NCBI GenBank assembly: GCA_016787785.1
Contig: JAEUTO010000005.1
Coordinates: forward strand, 372,001 to 436,000
Direction of reading: 5' to 3'
Length of the DNA stretch: 64,000 nt
Source: Bacteroidia bacterium
GTDB lineage: Bacteria > Bacteroidota > Bacteroidia > B-17B0 > Aurantibacillaceae
Under the pieces are notes generated by a model that was not told where the DNA came from, searched no databases, and worked only from the letters and a program-made list of their open reading frames with translations. How positions within the stretch are numbered: the stretch's first letter is position 1; every line of letters begins with the position of its first letter. A program made the translations under genes and the position numbers. Below, piece by piece: positions 34,770 to 41,954 of the stretch.

Positions 34770-35459
34770 TTATTTCGTTTTTTTTGGCGTACCGAAAACA
34801 TAAGCGAGTCCAATCAACACATTGTTGCTGTTGTTATTTGTTTTCAGATCAGCATAAGGTTGTGGAACGGCAATGTTGTAAAGGCCATAATTGTGTCTAA
34901 GCACTAAAGCAAGCCGTAAAGCTTTTGAAACAGGTAGCGAAATGCCCACATCGCCGGTTATACCAATATCGAAGCGTTTGTAATAGGAAGTAAAGTCGGC
35001 AACTAAAACACCCGTAACATTTGGTCCGCTATATGTAAATGTTGATTTGAGTAGGCGGCCAAAATAAGGCCCTACTTCGCCAAAAAAGCGGATTTTTTTT
35101 CCTTGCGTGAAACGAATAAGAAGTGGAACTGTTATGTAATCAAGACCAATATCCGTTTTATATTCCCCAATTTTGTTGCCATTTGCGTCTGGAAAATCGC
35201 CTTGTGCCCTGCCGCCTTTTTTTTCGAACGAAGCACCTGTTCTGATAGAAAAGTGTTTATGAAAATTATACATAAAAGTAAGGCCTGATGAAAATACAGG
35301 CTTCAGTTGGTAATCGTTCTCATTGATGCTAATGCCTGAAAGATGCGCATAACCTGCACCACCTTCTATGCCGGCTTCAAATGTATGTTGTTGGCTAAAG
35401 GCCGTTGTGCTTAAAATAAGTATAATCGCGAAGATAAATGATATGCTAAGTCTGTTCAT
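34770..35459 (-). CDS. Outer membrane beta-barrel (porin-like) protein
   Basis: A 229-residue protein with signal peptide MNRLSISFIFAIILILSTTA and an eight-strand-like barrel of the PorT/OmpX-type family common in Bacteroidota: FEAGIEGGAGYAHLSG, SGLTFMYNFHKHFSIRTGAS, LDYITVPLLIRFTQGKKIRF, GEVGPYFGRLLKS, FDIGITGDVGISLPVS, NVLIGLAYVFG. Location is the outer membrane. Function is not specified by sequence. Confidence 0.82.
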   Translation of the reverse strand: MNRLSISFIFAIILILSTTAFSQQHTFEAGIEGGAGYAHLSGISINENDYQLKPVFSSGLTFMYNFHKHFSIRTGASFEKKGGRAQGDFPDANGNKIGEYKTDIGLDYITVPLLIRFTQGKKIRFFGEVGPYFGRLLKSTFTYSGPNVTGVLVADFTSYYKRFDIGITGDVGISLPVSKALRLALVLRHNYGLYNIAVPQPYADLKTNNNSNNVLIGLAYVFGTPKKTK

Positions 35460-35518
35460 TACAGGGTATTATTTTCTAATGCGCAATGTACTAAAAAATA
35501 GCACGGTAGTTTTTGTGT

Positions 35519-36064
35519 TTATCTCCACGCCCAGGAATCATCGAGATTGTATTTTATACTAAGAAAGTTAGCTAGTTCTTTTAGTTTGTTTGTCAAACTG
35601 TCTACAGTTTTAATTTTGTCTTTAGGGATAATGAAGGATTGCCCGCCTTTTAATTTTAAATAAAAGGTTGCGCTTGTTTCGTTTATTTCTACTACTTCCT
35701 TTGTCATCACTTTACTTTCGCTACCATTGTCTCTTGCGATAATATGATCGTTGTTCAATTCCAAAGTAACAGGTTGTCCCAACTTATCTTTGTAATTTTC
35801 TCTTATAAAACTTCGGTAATGCTTTACGTAATGTTGTCTTTCCCACAAGGGATAAATAAAAAACCACAAAAGCCCTAGAATAAAAAATGTAATAGCTAAA
35901 GTATAATTGTTTAGCAATAAAAGAAAAAACCCACCTACGATGTAGATAGCTGGCGATACAACTTTATTGCGTAGTCTCTTCGCTTTGATCCTATCCGACT
36001 TTGAAGCGGTATAAAGTTGATATTCTAAAAAATCTTTTTCTTCTATGCTGTATTCTATTATCAT
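35519..36064 (-). CDS. YcxB-like membrane protein
   Basis: A 181-residue protein with an N-terminal beta segment (MIIEYSIEEKDFLEYQLYTA), two transmembrane helices at about 36-75 (SPAIYIVGGFFLLLLNNYTL, AITFFILGLLWFFIY), and a C-terminal YcxB-like domain with LELNNDHIIARDNGSESKV, EINETSATFYLKLKGG and SFIIPKDKI. The family is found widely and has no established function. Confidence 0.75.
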   Translation of the reverse strand: MIIEYSIEEKDFLEYQLYTASKSDRIKAKRLRNKVVSPAIYIVGGFFLLLLNNYTLAITFFILGLLWFFIYPLWERQHYVKHYRSFIRENYKDKLGQPVTLELNNDHIIARDNGSESKVMTKEVVEINETSATFYLKLKGGQSFIIPKDKIKTVDSLTNKLKELANFLSIKYNLDDSWAWR

Positions 36065-36116
36065 TGGTTTATCTTATTATGCATAAGGTTATCTTCTGTT
36101 TTAAAGATACAAAATG

Positions 36117-36174
36117 GTTTGGAATTTGTAAAGACCGGATTACAAATCCACGGCGAACTGGGGTAGTTAGCGGG
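36117..36174. repeat. Short intergenic hairpin repeat
   Basis: Contains GGATT-ACA-AATCC (36137-36149) nested in a longer ATTTGTA / TACAAAT pairing, and ends GTTAGCGGG at 36166-36174. It matches the layout of the repeats at 34705 and 37005 and overlaps the very end of the OmpA-like gene. Confidence 0.4.
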
Positions 36175-36979
36175 AAATTATTTTTTTAAGTACTGGATCA
36201 TAATCCCAGGAAAGGATCGAAAAATAGGCTCGCCGGTTCGTTGCTTTTAAAAGCTCTTTCTCTTCTTTTATTTTTGATTTTTGTATTACATCTTTCGATA
36301 AAAAAGGTTTTGTGTCACCATGTCCTTTTGTGGCTATTCTTACACTGTCAATACCAAAAACTATCAATTTATTTTTTATTGCTTTTGCCCTTAACTCAGA
36401 TAATTTTAAATTATTTTCTTCGTCATAGGCATTAGCGTTGATCTCAATAATTATTGTTGGATTTTTTAATAGAGTGTTTTTTAAACAAAATAGCGAGGTG
36501 TCAGCGTCAAATTCGTCGCACTTAACAAGTTCTACTGAATTCTTTTTAAAATTAAAACAAGGTCCTCTTTGTAAAAAACAGCCCTCCTGCATTTCCACAT
36601 CTGCCTTGTAAATTCCAATATTTGGCTTGTATGTAAAATAAGTCGTGTTGGAGTTCATATATCTTTTTGGACCAAAGTATAAATAAGGGCAATCCGCTGG
36701 CGCAGGGTATTTTTTTTGTCTGAGACGATGATCCTGGTAAGCATACAAACTTGTTTTATGATTTCTCATCAATGACCTTGATATGGTAAAACTATAATGT
36801 CCTGTTGTATCACAATCTGTTTCAATGAACAAAGTATCGAAGGAAAGTCTTACTTTACAACAAAAAATTGCTTTTTTCTCATCGCGGGGATCCGAAACCT
36901 TACCGGAGACCTCAATTGTTTCAGTTTGTGAAAATATAAACCGACTTAAAAAAATAAATATGTAAAGGAATTTTTGCAA
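36167..36979 (-). CDS. OmpA-like domain protein
   Basis: A 270-residue secreted protein with signal peptide MQKFLYIFIFLSRFIFSQ. The start is TTG at 36979, since the signal begins there and no ATG is available. An N-terminal carboxypeptidase-regulatory-like segment (about 22-110: VSGKVSDPRDEKKAI, CDTTGHYSFTIS) precedes a C-terminal OmpA-like peptidoglycan-associated domain (about 170-260): IIEINANAYDEENNLKLSEL, RAKAIKNKLIVFGIDSVRI, KGHGDTKPF, ATNRRAYFSI. It would be anchored in the periplasm at the cell wall. It borders the accessory island downstream. Confidence 0.78.
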   Translation of the reverse strand: MQKFLYIFIFLSRFIFSQTETIEVSGKVSDPRDEKKAIFCCKVRLSFDTLFIETDCDTTGHYSFTISRSLMRNHKTSLYAYQDHRLRQKKYPAPADCPYLYFGPKRYMNSNTTYFTYKPNIGIYKADVEMQEGCFLQRGPCFNFKKNSVELVKCDEFDADTSLFCLKNTLLKNPTIIIEINANAYDEENNLKLSELRAKAIKNKLIVFGIDSVRIATKGHGDTKPFLSKDVIQKSKIKEEKELLKATNRRAYFSILSWDYDPVLKKIISR

Positions 36980-37004
36980 TAAATATTAGTTAAAGATAAG
37001 CTTT

Positions 37005-37085
37005 TGCACGGATTAAAAATCCGCTCTAACGGGGAGGGAAATGCATATGTGCATATTTTAACAGACTGACATCCGTTAGTCTAAA
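37005..37085. repeat. Intergenic hairpin repeat at the island edge
   Basis: Hairpin CGGATT-AAA-AATCCG (37009-37023), then CTCTAACGGGG, an ATGCA / TGCAT hairpin, and an AGACT / AGTCT hairpin containing CCGTTAG. It lies between the OmpA-like gene and the end of the DUF4238 gene. Confidence 0.45.
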
Positions 37086-37097
37086 ATGAATTATAAA

Positions 37098-37973
37098 TTA
37101 TATAATTTCTCCATTTCTATATCTAAATTCTCCAGCGACTATAACATATTGGTTACTATTGCGAATTATTAATTTTTGCAACCCTTCATTTTGCGAGTCA
37201 GTTGCTTCATGAATTATATTTGGTTGGTAAGAACGCATTTTATTTCTTTTATCATTTGAACCAGGATAATGTATATAAACAAGATAATCAGGAGATAATG
37301 GAAAATATATTTCACTTTCCGGACAAAGGCATTCAAATCTTCTGGTCCGATTAAGTAAAACAACCGGATTGTCACTTGTAAACCATGGTTTTTGTTCCTG
37401 AGATTTTAAAATTACAATTTCATAATGCTGAAGTCTAATCCAAAGGTGTTCAAGAAAATATAATAATACACGATTAATCGCCTGTTCCGGACTTAAATCT
37501 AACAAAATTCGATAATGAGGCCTTTCCAAGATGCTATTTAGATCTGCAAAAGAAGTAGCATTGTGTCCCAATATTGACATCAAAAAGGTTCTCTTATTTG
37601 CATGGTTTAATATTCCAAAAACCCAATTTCTCCAAATATCAGACCTACAAGTCAAATTCCCTATCGTTTGCAAAATCATTGCGCAAGATTTGTCAATTAT
37701 TTTTGATCCTTCAATTAGCTCGTCGATAATACTGTTATATTCATTTTCAAGCTCTCCATTAAGTTGTTCGAACATTCTCTGAATTCTTATATCTTCACTT
37801 TCAATGTCAAAATGATTTGTCGCAATTGTAAAACCCTCGATACTTTTTTGACGAGAAAAGTTTTCACCTCTTTTTAGAACAGATACCATCCACTGGTTGT
37901 TTTGATTTACATAACCAAACTTTTTCAAATAAACACGGGGAATAATATGTTGATCTTGATTTGTAGGAGTCAT
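37098..37973 (-). CDS. DUF4238 domain protein
   Basis: A 291-residue soluble protein of the DUF4238 family. The N-terminal signature is QDQHIIPRVYLKKFG and the mid-protein signature PWFTSDNPVVLL; VYIHYPG and a C-terminal NSNQYVIVAGEF strand follow. The family has no assigned biochemical function; the conserved His and Asp suggest an enzyme. It is last in a four-gene minus-strand operon-like set (ATPase, GT51, nucleotidyltransferase, DUF4238). The coding sequence looks more AT-rich than the housekeeping genes around the island. Confidence 0.8.
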   Translation of the reverse strand: MTPTNQDQHIIPRVYLKKFGYVNQNNQWMVSVLKRGENFSRQKSIEGFTIATNHFDIESEDIRIQRMFEQLNGELENEYNSIIDELIEGSKIIDKSCAMILQTIGNLTCRSDIWRNWVFGILNHANKRTFLMSILGHNATSFADLNSILERPHYRILLDLSPEQAINRVLLYFLEHLWIRLQHYEIVILKSQEQKPWFTSDNPVVLLNRTRRFECLCPESEIYFPLSPDYLVYIHYPGSNDKRNKMRSYQPNIIHEATDSQNEGLQKLIIRNSNQYVIVAGEFRYRNGEII

Positions 37974-38002
37974 TATTTTTAAATTTCAGTAACATTTTTA
38001 TA

Positions 38003-38698
38003 CTATTTTGTTTCATTCAGTATTTTAGTAGTATTTAATTTTATTTGCCTACTGAAAGTTTTCCAAGATCGATATACTCTGACTGAAGCTCCTTTTACCT
38101 CTATTGAATGTTTGCCTTTTAGATTTATCACAATGAGTGATAGGCTATTGTTAATGTTTTTTGCTATAGGAAATTCATTTGTATTAGGTATTTTGTAAGT
38201 GTCAATTAACCCATTTTTTAGTTGATATTCTGGAACTTCAAATAAATTTAAATCCCAGTATTTCGTTTGAATGTCATTTTTAGGGTTAATTATTTTATTT
38301 CGATATTGATCAGCCCAAGAGTTGAACTCTTCTTCTAGTTCCAAAAAAAGGTCCTCGTTAACAATTGAAAAGTCTAGATCACTGTCTTTTGTAAATAAAC
38401 GGCCATAATTTGGAGGGTAACTAATAGAAAATCCTGTTTTTGCACTGCCAATTAATTTCACTTCAGAAGCATTAATTTCCAATTTATCAGCGAGATACTG
38501 AATAATTTGTTCAAATAATATAGGTTTTGAGTTAAAAATATACGGGCAATTATTAACTATATAATGCCTGAGAAAAGAATCTTTTTCTTTCTCGTTTATA
38601 TTTTTATAATTTTCAGAAAACTCTTCTGCAATTGTTAGGTGTATACTTATTGAAGATGCAGTCTTAGAAAGATTGAGGTAGTTTTGTATGTCAACCAT
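38003..38698 (-). CDS. Nucleotidyltransferase-fold protein
   Basis: A 231-residue protein. I chose ATG at 38698 (MVDIQNYLNLSKTASS), which overlaps the upstream GT51 gene's stop by 8 bases; a longer reading to 38767 would run far into that gene. The nucleotidyltransferase signature is present: GSAKTGFS at about 84-91 and the metal-binding pair in KDSDLDFSIV (D107, D109). A C-terminal basic region (VRVYRSWKTFSRQIKLN) follows. It could transfer a nucleotide to a protein, RNA or small molecule. Closest in pattern are uncharacterised stand-alone enzymes rather than tRNA or poly(A) enzymes. Confidence 0.75.
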   Translation of the reverse strand: MVDIQNYLNLSKTASSISIHLTIAEEFSENYKNINEKEKDSFLRHYIVNNCPYIFNSKPILFEQIIQYLADKLEINASEVKLIGSAKTGFSISYPPNYGRLFTKDSDLDFSIVNEDLFLELEEEFNSWADQYRNKIINPKNDIQTKYWDLNLFEVPEYQLKNGLIDTYKIPNTNEFPIAKNINNSLSLIVINLKGKHSIEVKGASVRVYRSWKTFSRQIKLNTTKILNETK

Positions 38699-39260
38699 AG
38701 ATTTTAAATTGCTTGTATGAACTATGTTTATCGTATAAACTAAGAAGATGGTTTTTACGCATTTCAATTTGGTAACGTCTTCTTAGGTTATTGTTTTGTG
38801 ATTCTGGGTATTTAATTCTTGCGATTATTTCCGCACATGTTTCATTCGAAATCACTTGAGAAGGGTCAATTCCAAGTTTGTTGAAAACTTGGTCAATACC
38901 CTGCATTCCTGCGCCATAATAGGCAACGTAAAGATAAATTGTTGGAATGTCTTTACGTGGAACTAATTCGCTTAAGGTGGTAGCTAAGAAGATTTCTTTT
39001 ATTTTTCTTTTAAGTTTTTTTTCAAAATCATTGGTAAGTACTCTTACAAGTTGTTGTTCTATAGTACTTGCGCCTTCAACTTTTTGATATATTAGACTAT
39101 TTTTTATAGCTCTTAAGATTGCAACAATATCAAATCCTAAGTGATATCTAAACCTATGATCTTCTCCTGAAATTAAGAACTTCTCAAGAGTTTGGTTTGG
39201 TAATGGTTTTGTTTGAGTTTTGATTTTTTTGTATTCAAGTAATAGCCTTTCCTTTAGCAA
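38691..39260 (-). CDS. Orphan soluble GT51 peptidoglycan transglycosylase domain protein
   Basis: A 189-residue protein that is essentially a bare GT51 domain. The motifs in order are: catalytic Glu in GEDHRFRYHLGFD (E33), GASTIEQQLVRVL (63-75), KRKIKEIFLATTLSEL (84-99), KDIPTIYLYVAYYGAGM (103-119) and CAEIIARIKYPES. In PBPs and MtgA this domain polymerises lipid II and is preceded by a transmembrane anchor; here no signal peptide or helix is visible. The start is uncertain: TTG at 39260 is used, and about 25 in-frame codons upstream look coding but offer no ATG and no membrane segment. It lies between an ATPase and a nucleotidyltransferase gene. Confidence 0.78.
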   Translation of the reverse strand: MLKERLLLEYKKIKTQTKPLPNQTLEKFLISGEDHRFRYHLGFDIVAILRAIKNSLIYQKVEGASTIEQQLVRVLTNDFEKKLKRKIKEIFLATTLSELVPRKDIPTIYLYVAYYGAGMQGIDQVFNKLGIDPSQVISNETCAEIIARIKYPESQNNNLRRRYQIEMRKNHLLSLYDKHSSYKQFKIYG

Positions 39261-39363
39261 AAGATAATCTTGCTTGTAAACTCGTTGACCAATGACCGAT
39301 ATAATCTTTCTTAAAGGAATAAGTTTCTTTTTAAATAATTACTTCAAAGCTATAGCTAAAGTT

Positions 39364-41541
39364 TTAAGCTAGTTGTTTTACCTTTTTATACAAATCAACT
39401 AAATGAAAAACAGATAAATCAATCAACGGTTCATACATAAAAGCGTTTACATGAATATTTTCTGGAGTCATTAAATTAACTCGTTCTAGAGTCATTAGAA
39501 TTGATCTATCTGAATTCACTGTCTTAAAATGTTTTAATAGTTCCTGAGTTTGATGTGATGTTATAACCAAAGTATTAGAATTAGGGATTTTGCTCATCAT
39601 ATACTCCTCCGCCCTAAGACGTATAGCAATAGATAAAGTGATTTTATTTTCGAGCAATATTTCATTTACAGTGTTTTGTCTTTCAATTGAGTCTGCAGTT
39701 TCATAGACCAAATCCTTTACGAGTTTAGTGCCAAAGGAAATGCTTTGGTTTGAGGTATTAGAAAAACTAGTATGGATCAAATGAAGTATATCATTACAAG
39801 TAATGCTGCTAGTGTTGGCCTTCAAATGTAAACAAGAAGTAAGCAAGTTGTAATTTGAACTTGCACTACCTTCTGTGTACTCAATTAGATTTCTAATAAA
39901 TGGAATAATGCTTACAAACACTTCCTGATTAGATAGACGTTGTTTGAAATCAGCAAATACATTATTTCTATATTTCCCTTGTAATAATTCAATTTCTCTA
40001 TTATCTTTTTTGATAACCATATAGACAGCTTTCCAGTCTAAATATAACCGGGAGGCAACAGTTCTATAAAAATCGAAATTATGAGTGAGTATTATTAGTT
40101 TGAAATTTGTATTATGATGCAATTCTTTTATATACTCAATAATTGCATATTTATTCTTATAGTCAAATGAATCAGCAATATCATCTAAAATTAATAATGT
40201 TCTTTGATTTAATTGTCTTCTTGATTCTATATCAAATAATAATTGGAGGATATAGAAGGCTTTCTGTTCACCTTTGCTAAGTATAGAAAGAAGTGTATTT
40301 TTATCTTTTCTCACTGGCACCTGGTTATGGTCTTTATAATTAAATTCAAGACTTGCTGTTTCTTCTTTTAATATAACATCTTCTTGATTTATGAGTTTAA
40401 TTTCAAAGGGAACATAAAATCTTTCATTAAAAGTTTTAATAGTTTCTTCCCAGATAACAAATTCCTTTTTTGCTTCTTTGATTATAGCTTCGATTTCTGT
40501 TTTTTTACTTTCGTAAAATTGAACAAGGTCTAATGTTTCTTTTGGAAGTGTTGAAATGTAATTTAACCATACTTTTTTTCTGAAGTCTTCGTACTTTTCA
40601 AGTTCTACTAATAAAACGTTATCTTTTTCAATAGCATTTTTAAAGGACCTGAGTTCGGCGTTAGCTCCTATAGATTTATCAACTTGGTCAAATGACTTTT
40701 TTAGTTTTTCGTCATTAACAATGCTTGTTATTTCTTTTTGAACTAATAATTGTAATTCTTTCGCAGAATTAATTTCTATATTGTCACTAAGTGTAAATTT
40801 ATGCCCTGCGTCAAAATAAGAATTATCTTCAGTTGATTTTAGGAGCTCATTTGCTTGAAAAGTTCCGAACGAATTGTTTGAACCTTTAAAAAATCTTGAT
40901 TTATTTAAAAGGTCGTTATAATTATGAATATATTGAGTTAAAAGAGGTTGATTCTTTTCTAGAAATTTTTTTACATTTCCTTTTTTATCGAAAATATCAT
41001 TGTAACGAAAACTATAAGCTTTCGGTTTGTCAACTAGTAATTTTGAAATATTCAATGTTAATTCAAAGAAAGTATCTTTATGTGATTCACTAAACACACT
41101 AATAAATTCGGTTTCACAGTCAGTGCTTTGTGAAACTTGCTTTAATTTCTTTATATACTCACCCTTCTTTTCATCTAATTCAGAATAAATCGCATCATAT
41201 TTTTTCTTTAAATCTTTACTTGCGATGAATGAACTTATTTTATTCGATGTGTCATAAGTACTGTCTTCTGTATTAACCACTAAAATCGTTTCTGTTGAAA
41301 TAGGATTACCATCAACAAGAATGTTATGTATAGAGGGTCTATTATCATAAACTCGATCACAGGGCATTGTTTTAGCATCGTTTTTCGAAATAAGTTCTAG
41401 CGTTTTTGCGAACGAAGTTTTCATTGTGCCATTTGGTGCATAAATTAGGAAAGAGCCAGTATTAAGTTGAGCAAAGTCAAATTTATGATCTAGTTTACCT
41501 ATTCCAAAGCAATTTTGTAGCTGTATTTCTATTACATTCAT
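39364..41541 (-). CDS. AAA_13-type (ABC/SMC-like) ATPase, putative defence protein
   Basis: A 725-residue ATPase of the RloC/PrrC-like AAA_13 class. The N-terminal Walker A variant is APNGTMKTS (residues 35-43, Met where Gly is usual). A long helical, coiled-coil-like middle (about 90-390) separates it from the ABC signature LSKGEQKAFYILQ (about 417), Walker B LLILDDIADSFD (about 450) and the H-loop ILTHNFDF (about 484). The C-terminal region (about 530-725) ends TPENIHVNAFMYEP and has no recognised anticodon-nuclease motif. It is the first gene of the island and probably its sensor or motor. The ATG at 41541 gives the conserved start IQLQNCFGIGK. Confidence 0.82.
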   Translation of the reverse strand: MNVIEIQLQNCFGIGKLDHKFDFAQLNTGSFLIYAPNGTMKTSFAKTLELISKNDAKTMPCDRVYDNRPSIHNILVDGNPISTETILVVNTEDSTYDTSNKISSFIASKDLKKKYDAIYSELDEKKGEYIKKLKQVSQSTDCETEFISVFSESHKDTFFELTLNISKLLVDKPKAYSFRYNDIFDKKGNVKKFLEKNQPLLTQYIHNYNDLLNKSRFFKGSNNSFGTFQANELLKSTEDNSYFDAGHKFTLSDNIEINSAKELQLLVQKEITSIVNDEKLKKSFDQVDKSIGANAELRSFKNAIEKDNVLLVELEKYEDFRKKVWLNYISTLPKETLDLVQFYESKKTEIEAIIKEAKKEFVIWEETIKTFNERFYVPFEIKLINQEDVILKEETASLEFNYKDHNQVPVRKDKNTLLSILSKGEQKAFYILQLLFDIESRRQLNQRTLLILDDIADSFDYKNKYAIIEYIKELHHNTNFKLIILTHNFDFYRTVASRLYLDWKAVYMVIKKDNREIELLQGKYRNNVFADFKQRLSNQEVFVSIIPFIRNLIEYTEGSASSNYNLLTSCLHLKANTSSITCNDILHLIHTSFSNTSNQSISFGTKLVKDLVYETADSIERQNTVNEILLENKITLSIAIRLRAEEYMMSKIPNSNTLVITSHQTQELLKHFKTVNSDRSILMTLERVNLMTPENIHVNAFMYEPLIDLSVFHLVDLYKKVKQLA

Positions 41542-41619
41542 TTAATATTTGTTAATCTAATTTAATACATAAAATAAACCAATATAAACCACAAAAACAC
41601 CTACCTCCAGCAGTAGGTA

Positions 41620-41673
41620 CTGTTTATTTCCTCCTCCGCCCTCCGGGCACCTCCTCCAAAGGAGGACACTGTG
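41620..41673 (-). repeat. GC-rich double-hairpin repeat
   Basis: Read on the minus strand: CCTCC-TTT-GGAGG, then GCCC-GGA-GGGC, then GGAGGAGG and AAATAAACA. It is related to the copies at 29876, 44184, 44311 and 44744. Confidence 0.7.
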
Positions 41674-41681
41674 TTTGCTTG

Positions 41682-41796
41682 CGATGAACTAGGTTCCGGA
41701 ATGCTGCGTGAGCGATTGCAGTGGAAATCCTTTTTGTGAGGGTGCGAACAAAAAGATTGGAACGTAAAGCGCGACCCAAAGGGGCACGCCCCCCAA
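41682..41796. repeat. Structured intergenic element
   Basis: Holds a hairpin with arms ATCCTTTTTGT (41727-41737) and ACAAAAAGAT (41748-41757) with one bulged C, flanked by GCGATTGCAGTGG and TTGGAACGTAAAGCGCGACC, and ending in GGGGCACGCCCC. No ORF. Together with the GC-rich repeat and a promoter, this accounts for most of the 413-base gap 41542-41954. Confidence 0.45.
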
Positions 41797-41886
41797 ATTT
41801 CTATCTTTAATCCTAAATCTTTAGTCTTTAGTCCTCATACCCCCTCCTTTTCAACAAAAATTTTCAAAAAAGTTGATATTTTTTGG

Positions 41887-41915
41887 TTTGACCCCCTGTT
41901 TTTTGACTACATTTG
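41887..41915 (+). promoter_or_regulatory. Bacteroidota-type promoter of glutamine synthetase III
   Basis: TTTG at 41887-41890 and TACATTTG (TAnnTTTG) at 41908-41915 separated by 17 bases, 39 bases before the start codon. Consensus match only. Confidence 0.55.
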
Positions 41916-41954
41916 TAAAAATTTTGATAAAAAACCTATTTAACCCCCTATAAA

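Noticed and set aside
38691-39260. GT51 protein as ordinary MtgA
   Set aside because: MtgA has an N-terminal transmembrane helix and a housekeeping context; this protein has neither.
39364-41541. ATPase as a full RloC/PrrC anticodon nuclease
   Set aside because: Only the AAA_13 ATPase features are visible; I could not find the nuclease active-site motif in the C-terminal region, so I kept the broader call.
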